Below, piece after piece: positions 32,189-34,829 of a DNA stretch of 34,829 nt. The position numbers and the translations under genes were made by a program. Origin of the DNA: Eubacterium ramulus ATCC 29099 (GTDB taxonomy: Bacteria; Bacillota; Clostridia; Lachnospirales; Lachnospiraceae); NCBI RefSeq assembly GCF_000469345.1, contig NZ_KI271193.1, forward strand, positions 1-34,829, given 5' to 3'. Under the pieces are notes generated by a model that was given only the letters and a program-made list of their open reading frames with translations, was not told the DNA's origin and did no database searches. Each line of letters opens with the position of its first letter. The stretch's first letter is position 1.

Positions 32189-32767
32189 TTACGATGCCAG
32201 TTTCCAGATCCAATACACCAGTCCCAACAGCCAGCTGGTAAAAATACCATACAAAATGACCGGACCACCGATGGAAAAAATCTGACTGCCGATACCAAAG
32301 ACCTGCCCCTCTTTTTTAAACTCTATCGCCGGTGCTGCCACACCATTTGCAAATCCCGTGATAGGAACCAGTGCGCCCGCACCACCGAATTTTGCAATCG
32401 TAGGATAGATATTCAGCCCGGTAAGGATTACACTGATCAGCACCAGGATCACACTGGTCCATTTCCCGGCGTTCATCTGATCCAGTCCCCGGCTCATGGC
32501 AAAATTCATAATGCCCTGGCCGATGCAGCAAATGATGCCGCCCACGAGGAACGCTTTCAGCATATTCAGCGTCAGACTGTAAGACGGCGTCACCTGGCTG
32601 ACATAAGCATGATAGGCATTTTTCCGTGCCTCTTTTTCTTCCTCGGTTCTGGCATTCTCCTGTCCGGAAATTTCCTGCATCAGTTCCTCCCGGGAAATAT
32701 TCTTATATTCCGCCTTCGTCTTCTGCCGTTTTTCCTGTCCATTCTTTTGTCCCATCTTCTTTTCCAT
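32189..32767 (-). CDS. spoVAC: Stage V sporulation protein AC
   Basis: Integral membrane protein of the SpoVA complex that moves calcium-dipicolinate into the forespore and out at germination; in B. subtilis SpoVAC is a mechanosensitive channel. 192 residues: a charged, Lys/Glu/Gln-rich cytosolic head of about 50 residues (longer than usual), then YVSQVTPSYSLTLNMLKAFLVGG, the strongly conserved family start, and four to five helices. KFGGAGALVPITGFANGVAAPAIEFKKEG is diagnostic. Start uncertain: ATG 32767 has AAAGG too close; the Met five codons on (MGQKN) is an alternative. A dispersed repeat separates it from spoVAB. No spoVAD or spoVAE follows; a MATE gene does. Confidence 0.92.
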   Translation of the reverse strand: MEKKMGQKNGQEKRQKTKAEYKNISREELMQEISGQENARTEEEKEARKNAYHAYVSQVTPSYSLTLNMLKAFLVGGIICCIGQGIMNFAMSRGLDQMNAGKWTSVILVLISVILTGLNIYPTIAKFGGAGALVPITGFANGVAAPAIEFKKEGQVFGIGSQIFSIGGPVILYGIFTSWLLGLVYWIWKLAS

Positions 32768-32791
32768 CCTTTCTGCTCAAACTTTTTCACT

Positions 32792-32819
32792 CAAGTCGAA
32801 CGCACGTGTGACTTGGTGC
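32792..32819. repeat. Dispersed intergenic repeat, copy D, between spoVAB and spoVAC
   Basis: Twenty-seven of 28 bases are identical to 14015-14042 (CAAGTCGAACGCACGTG, then GACTTGGTGC). CAAGTC/GACTTG form a hairpin. It fills most of the 67-base gap inside the sporulation operon. Confidence 0.6.
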
Positions 32820-32834
32820 ACCTTCGCGGAGCGT

Positions 32835-33257
32835 TTATCTGGCAACACAGAAAAAATAAACCAGTCCGCCTGCAACCTTTCCAAATGCAAAGAAAGTAAT
32901 CAGTATCTCAAGACCGGTTTTGATTCCCATTCTGCGAAACAGCACCGGAAATACGTTGAGCACTTCCGCCAGTGCAACGGACAGACAGCCTGAAAATACA
33001 CCGGAGGCCAGTCCATACACCCCCAGGAACCATGTTCCAACCGGAAATGGAAGCTCCGGGAAAACAGCCAGCACACAGCCAAAGATTCCTCCGGCAATCA
33101 GTGCGTTTTCCAGTGCAGGCACATAGGCCGCCACACTGGTTTTTCCCGCCATACGTGGCACCATGCCAAGACTTGCCACCAGCGCAAAGACTCCAGCTGC
33201 CACACCAATGCCACACAACAATCCCAATGCGCCAAGCAGAAGCTGATAAGTGACCAT
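32835..33257 (-). CDS. spoVAB: Stage V sporulation protein AB
   Basis: Small membrane protein of the SpoVA complex, 140 residues from ATG 33255-33257, the family length. The start is fixed by AAGGAGG 8 bases upstream; the frame opens 11 codons earlier without a site. Four to five hydrophobic helices. ALIAGGIFGCVLAVFPELPFPVG and GLASGVFSGCLSVALAEVLNVFPVLFRRMG are the conserved blocks, followed by GLEILITFFAFGKVAGGLVYFF. It lies between spoVAA (78 bases upstream) and spoVAC. Its exact role in dipicolinate transport is unknown. Confidence 0.9.
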   Translation of the reverse strand: MVTYQLLLGALGLLCGIGVAAGVFALVASLGMVPRMAGKTSVAAYVPALENALIAGGIFGCVLAVFPELPFPVGTWFLGVYGLASGVFSGCLSVALAEVLNVFPVLFRRMGIKTGLEILITFFAFGKVAGGLVYFFCVAR

Positions 33258-33335
33258 CTTACCGACCTCCTTTCTTTCCGATGCAAACAATCTTATATCA
33301 CATTCTTTTTCTGCCTTCTTTATTCAGGAATGCAT

Positions 33336-33971
33336 TCACACTTTCTTACTTTTCCCTTTCCGGCTGCTGGTCTCGATATAAGTGGTATCCACATCCTGCT
33401 CGTATTTGCGCATTGCCACCTGGATCGGTGTCGGATCATCTGTGATCTTCTTCGTTCCGACATGATTGTAGAAAACCATGATACCGATGGCAAGACCGAT
33501 ACAAAAGCAGATTTCCAGTACTCCCGCTCCGTTGGATACCTGTCCGGTGACTCTTGTATACAGGGCATTAAATACTTTATTGACAGAAACATCCTCGATA
33601 AATGTCATGATGGTAAATGCGGAACCAAAAAACAGAATCACGCAGACCAACGCTGTCTTTAAATACTGCACGGACTTTTTCTCCGGATCCGGCACATAAC
33701 GAATCACAAAATCCGGTTCTCCAATGTTTTCAACCTCCAACACCGGATATTTTTCATGAATTTTCCGGATGACATCTAAGACCGAAAAAACCTGTACCAA
33801 GCTGCTTTTCTCATTCCCGGAAAAATAATATACCTGTTCCTGCAACACCTGACGGAGGATCCCCACATCGGTACATTCCACCGATGCGATATCCTGCAGC
33901 GTTACACTCCGCTTGTATACAATACAGTTCTGTTCTATTTTCAGATATAAAATCTGTCCTGCCGCACTCAT
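33336..33971 (-). CDS. spoVAA: Stage V sporulation protein AA
   Basis: Component of the SpoVA dipicolinate channel, 211 residues, close to the family length. A soluble N-terminal domain (about 1-115; YLKIEQNCIVYKRSVTLQDIASVECTD) precedes two membrane helices (about 123-146 and 170-190). The conserved segments are SAFTIMTFIEDVSVNKVFNALYTRVTG and IGLAIGIMVFYNHVGTKKITDDPTPIQVAMRKYEQDV. The start overlaps the stop of the preceding small gene (ATGA), so translation is coupled. With spoVAB and spoVAC it forms the first part of a spoVA operon. Confidence 0.92.
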   Translation of the reverse strand: MSAAGQILYLKIEQNCIVYKRSVTLQDIASVECTDVGILRQVLQEQVYYFSGNEKSSLVQVFSVLDVIRKIHEKYPVLEVENIGEPDFVIRYVPDPEKKSVQYLKTALVCVILFFGSAFTIMTFIEDVSVNKVFNALYTRVTGQVSNGAGVLEICFCIGLAIGIMVFYNHVGTKKITDDPTPIQVAMRKYEQDVDTTYIETSSRKGKSKKV

Positions 33972-34348
33972 ACAGATTCCTTTTCTTCCGAAGTTTCTTC
34001 ATTCTCTTTAAATACTGCCTGTGCAGATTCTTTCATCTCAGACATATCTGCTTTAATCTCACTGGCAGCATTACGCACTGCTTCACCCGCATGTTTCCAG
34101 CTGTCCTTCATCTCATCTGCGGAATACTCTGCCGCAAATTTCACTTCCCTTGCAATATCTTCTCCCTGCGCTTTCATGCATTTACAGGCCTGCTTAACTT
34201 TTTCTCTTTTAGATCGAAGTTTTTGCCCCAGATACCCGTTCTCCTGTATAGCTTCGCCTTTTAATCCGCATAAAAAATAAAAAACCGCTCCCGTGATCAT
34301 TGCGATCACTACTATACAGCAACACTTTTTCATCAATTTACAACACAT
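33968..34348 (-). CDS. Small YtxH-like membrane protein heading the spoVA operon
   Basis: 126 residues from ATG 34346-34348, chosen by AAGGAGG 8 bases upstream. The N-terminus MCCKLMKKCCC is very rich in cysteine (five in eleven residues), followed by one membrane helix (IVVIAMITGAVFYFLCGL). A long, charged, helical and probably coiled-coil tail follows (about 35-126), with repeated AAEYSADEMK / AASEIKADMSEMKESAQ segments and an acidic end. It resembles YtxH-type proteins in layout only. It shares four bases with spoVAA and lies directly after the forespore-type promoter, so it is probably made in the forespore. Function unknown; a spore membrane or scaffold role is inference. Confidence 0.7.
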   Translation of the reverse strand: MCCKLMKKCCCIVVIAMITGAVFYFLCGLKGEAIQENGYLGQKLRSKREKVKQACKCMKAQGEDIAREVKFAAEYSADEMKDSWKHAGEAVRNAASEIKADMSEMKESAQAVFKENEETSEEKESV

Positions 34349-34465
34349 GCAAATTTCCTCCTTCTGTGCAGAAACGCTTACAATCTCATGTATCATACAT
34401 ATCTGTTCAGATATCACTGACCTGATGACAATTATCTGATACGTTCTGTCACTTTATTTTGCTGT

Positions 34466-34494
34466 TAGTATGGAGCGATTTTTTATAATTATTC
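34466..34494 (-). promoter_or_regulatory. Forespore (sigma-G/sigma-F) promoter of the spoVA operon
   Basis: Minus strand: -35 GAATA (34490-34494), 17-base spacer, -10 CATACTA (34466-34472). This matches the B. subtilis sigma-G consensus (GHATR, 17-18 bases, CATNHTA) at every position. The spoVA operon is a known sigma-G target. The leader is about 110 bases. Confidence 0.65.
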
Positions 34495-34526
34495 TATTTT
34501 TTTATGGATTCTATTTTATTTTTTTA

Positions 34527-34560
34527 ATCTGCCAGTTTTCTGACTGTTATTGTGGCAGAT
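34527..34560. other. Inverted repeat after the cell-wall repeat protein gene
   Basis: ATCTGCCA (34527-34534) and TGGCAGAT (34553-34560), perfect 8 bp, with a small CAGT/ACTG hairpin inside. It starts 32 bases after the stop of the gene at 34593. On the minus strand it is followed by A's rather than T's, so it is not a standard terminator. Confidence 0.35.
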
Positions 34561-34592
34561 ACAGTTTTATACTTCCCCTTTTACTTCAGAAT

Positions 34593-34829
34593 TTAAAATT
34601 GCACCTGTCCGTTTACAACGCGATAATTTGTGCCATAGTAATTTACAATGCCGGTGAAACCAAAGTCTACCATACCGCCGGTTACCTTCCACCAGCTTCC
34701 GCCGTACGGAACAAGGCTGTTGTAACCAAAGTTGACCGCACCGCCTTCTACATACCACCAGCCATAAGTGCTGTCATATATAAGACCTGTGTAACCGAAG
34801 TTTACGGCTCCGCCTGTTACATACCACCA
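34593..34829 (-). CDS. Cell-wall-binding repeat protein, C-terminal end
   Basis: Cut by the window edge; the last 78 residues are visible, ending in VNGQVQF and TAA. They consist of about 22-23-residue repeats: WWYVTGGAVNFGYTGL, WWYVEGGAVNFGYNSL, WWKVTGGMVDFGFTGI, then a terminal half-repeat. This aromatic/glycine pattern is typical of C-terminal surface-anchoring repeats of Lachnospiraceae and other Clostridia, related in style to choline-binding repeats. The catalytic or adhesive part lies beyond the window, so the enzyme type is unknown. The other frame here (about 63 codons) is a shadow, because only this frame gives the periodic repeat. Confidence 0.8.
   Translation of the reverse strand, partial: WWYVTGGAVNFGYTGLIYDSTYGWWYVEGGAVNFGYNSLVPYGGSWWKVTGGMVDFGFTGIVNYYGTNYRVVNGQVQF

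Noticed and set aside
34567-34758. 63-codon minus-strand frame rich in Arg, Trp and Cys
   Set aside because: It is the wrong frame of the cell-wall repeat protein; only the frame ending at 34593 shows the periodic WWYV..GG pattern.
1-34829. tRNA, rRNA, CRISPR array, prophage or intact transposase
   Set aside because: No cloverleaf, rRNA core sequence, regularly spaced direct repeats or transposase/integrase motifs were seen on either strand.

Overview
The window reads as chromosomal DNA of a spore-forming anaerobic Firmicute, most likely a butyrate-type Lachnospiraceae (Clostridia). The grounds are a thiolase/3-hydroxybutyryl-CoA dehydrogenase pair followed by an acyl-CoA dehydrogenase start, an [FeFe]-hydrogenase maturase (HydF), a spoVA sporulation operon, YesM/YesN-type two-component proteins, strong AGGAGG ribosome-binding sites and an aromatic/glycine cell-wall repeat protein typical of that family. 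I cannot name a genus. Almost everything is on the minus strand; only the threonine aldolase and the histidine kinase are on the plus strand. No rRNA, tRNA, CRISPR array, prophage or intact transposase was seen. LAYOUT: 1-2482, the butyrate pathway unit thlA-hbd-(probable bcd, cut by the window edge). It has a good sigma-A promoter, four candidate Rex (NADH/NAD+) operators and a riboswitch-like three-way-junction structure between hbd and bcd. 2483-3073, a gene-free stretch with promoters, operators, a possible small RNA and a long inverted repeat. 3074-7347, carA-carB for carbamoyl phosphate. 7348-9046, serS with its promoter and terminators. 9123-13954, a four-gene MacAB-like efflux operon with two HlyD-type adaptors, one of them carrying a large insertion. 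14225-15481, hydF with its own promoter and terminator. 15731-16807, an orphan SsuA/NMT1-like lipoprotein. 17069-18106, threonine aldolase. 18279-21811, a heterodimeric ABC exporter with one degenerate ATPase site. 21843-21992, a nest of hairpins that may be an IS200/IS605-type relic. 22037-23512, an anchored polysaccharide deacetylase. 23695-25068, an orphan sugar-type binding lipoprotein. 25316-26665, an MFS transporter. 26918-29878, a histidine kinase and AraC-type response regulator in unusual convergent arrangement. 29974-32110, a small conserved protein, a YfcE-like phosphoesterase and a MATE exporter. 32189-34348, spoVAC/spoVAB/spoVAA plus a small membrane protein, preceded by a good forespore (sigma-G/F) promoter. 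34593-34829, the C-terminal end of a cell-wall repeat protein. HOW IT FITS: thlA, hbd and bcd reoxidise NADH by condensing acetyl-CoA towards butyryl-CoA, so Rex control would be logical, and HydF serves the other main electron sink, hydrogen. The YesM/YesN pair may respond to a ligand of one of the nearby binding lipoproteins. The most unexpected non-coding signals are the structured element at 61-158, a family of four dispersed intergenic repeats (14015, 16996, 18130, 32792) sharing the core GGTGCGTGATT or AGTCGAACGCAC, the hairpin cluster at 21843-21992, and a pair of identical ATATTT-N3-AAATAT palindromes flanking the kinase promoter. All function calls come from reading sequence motifs; no search was run.
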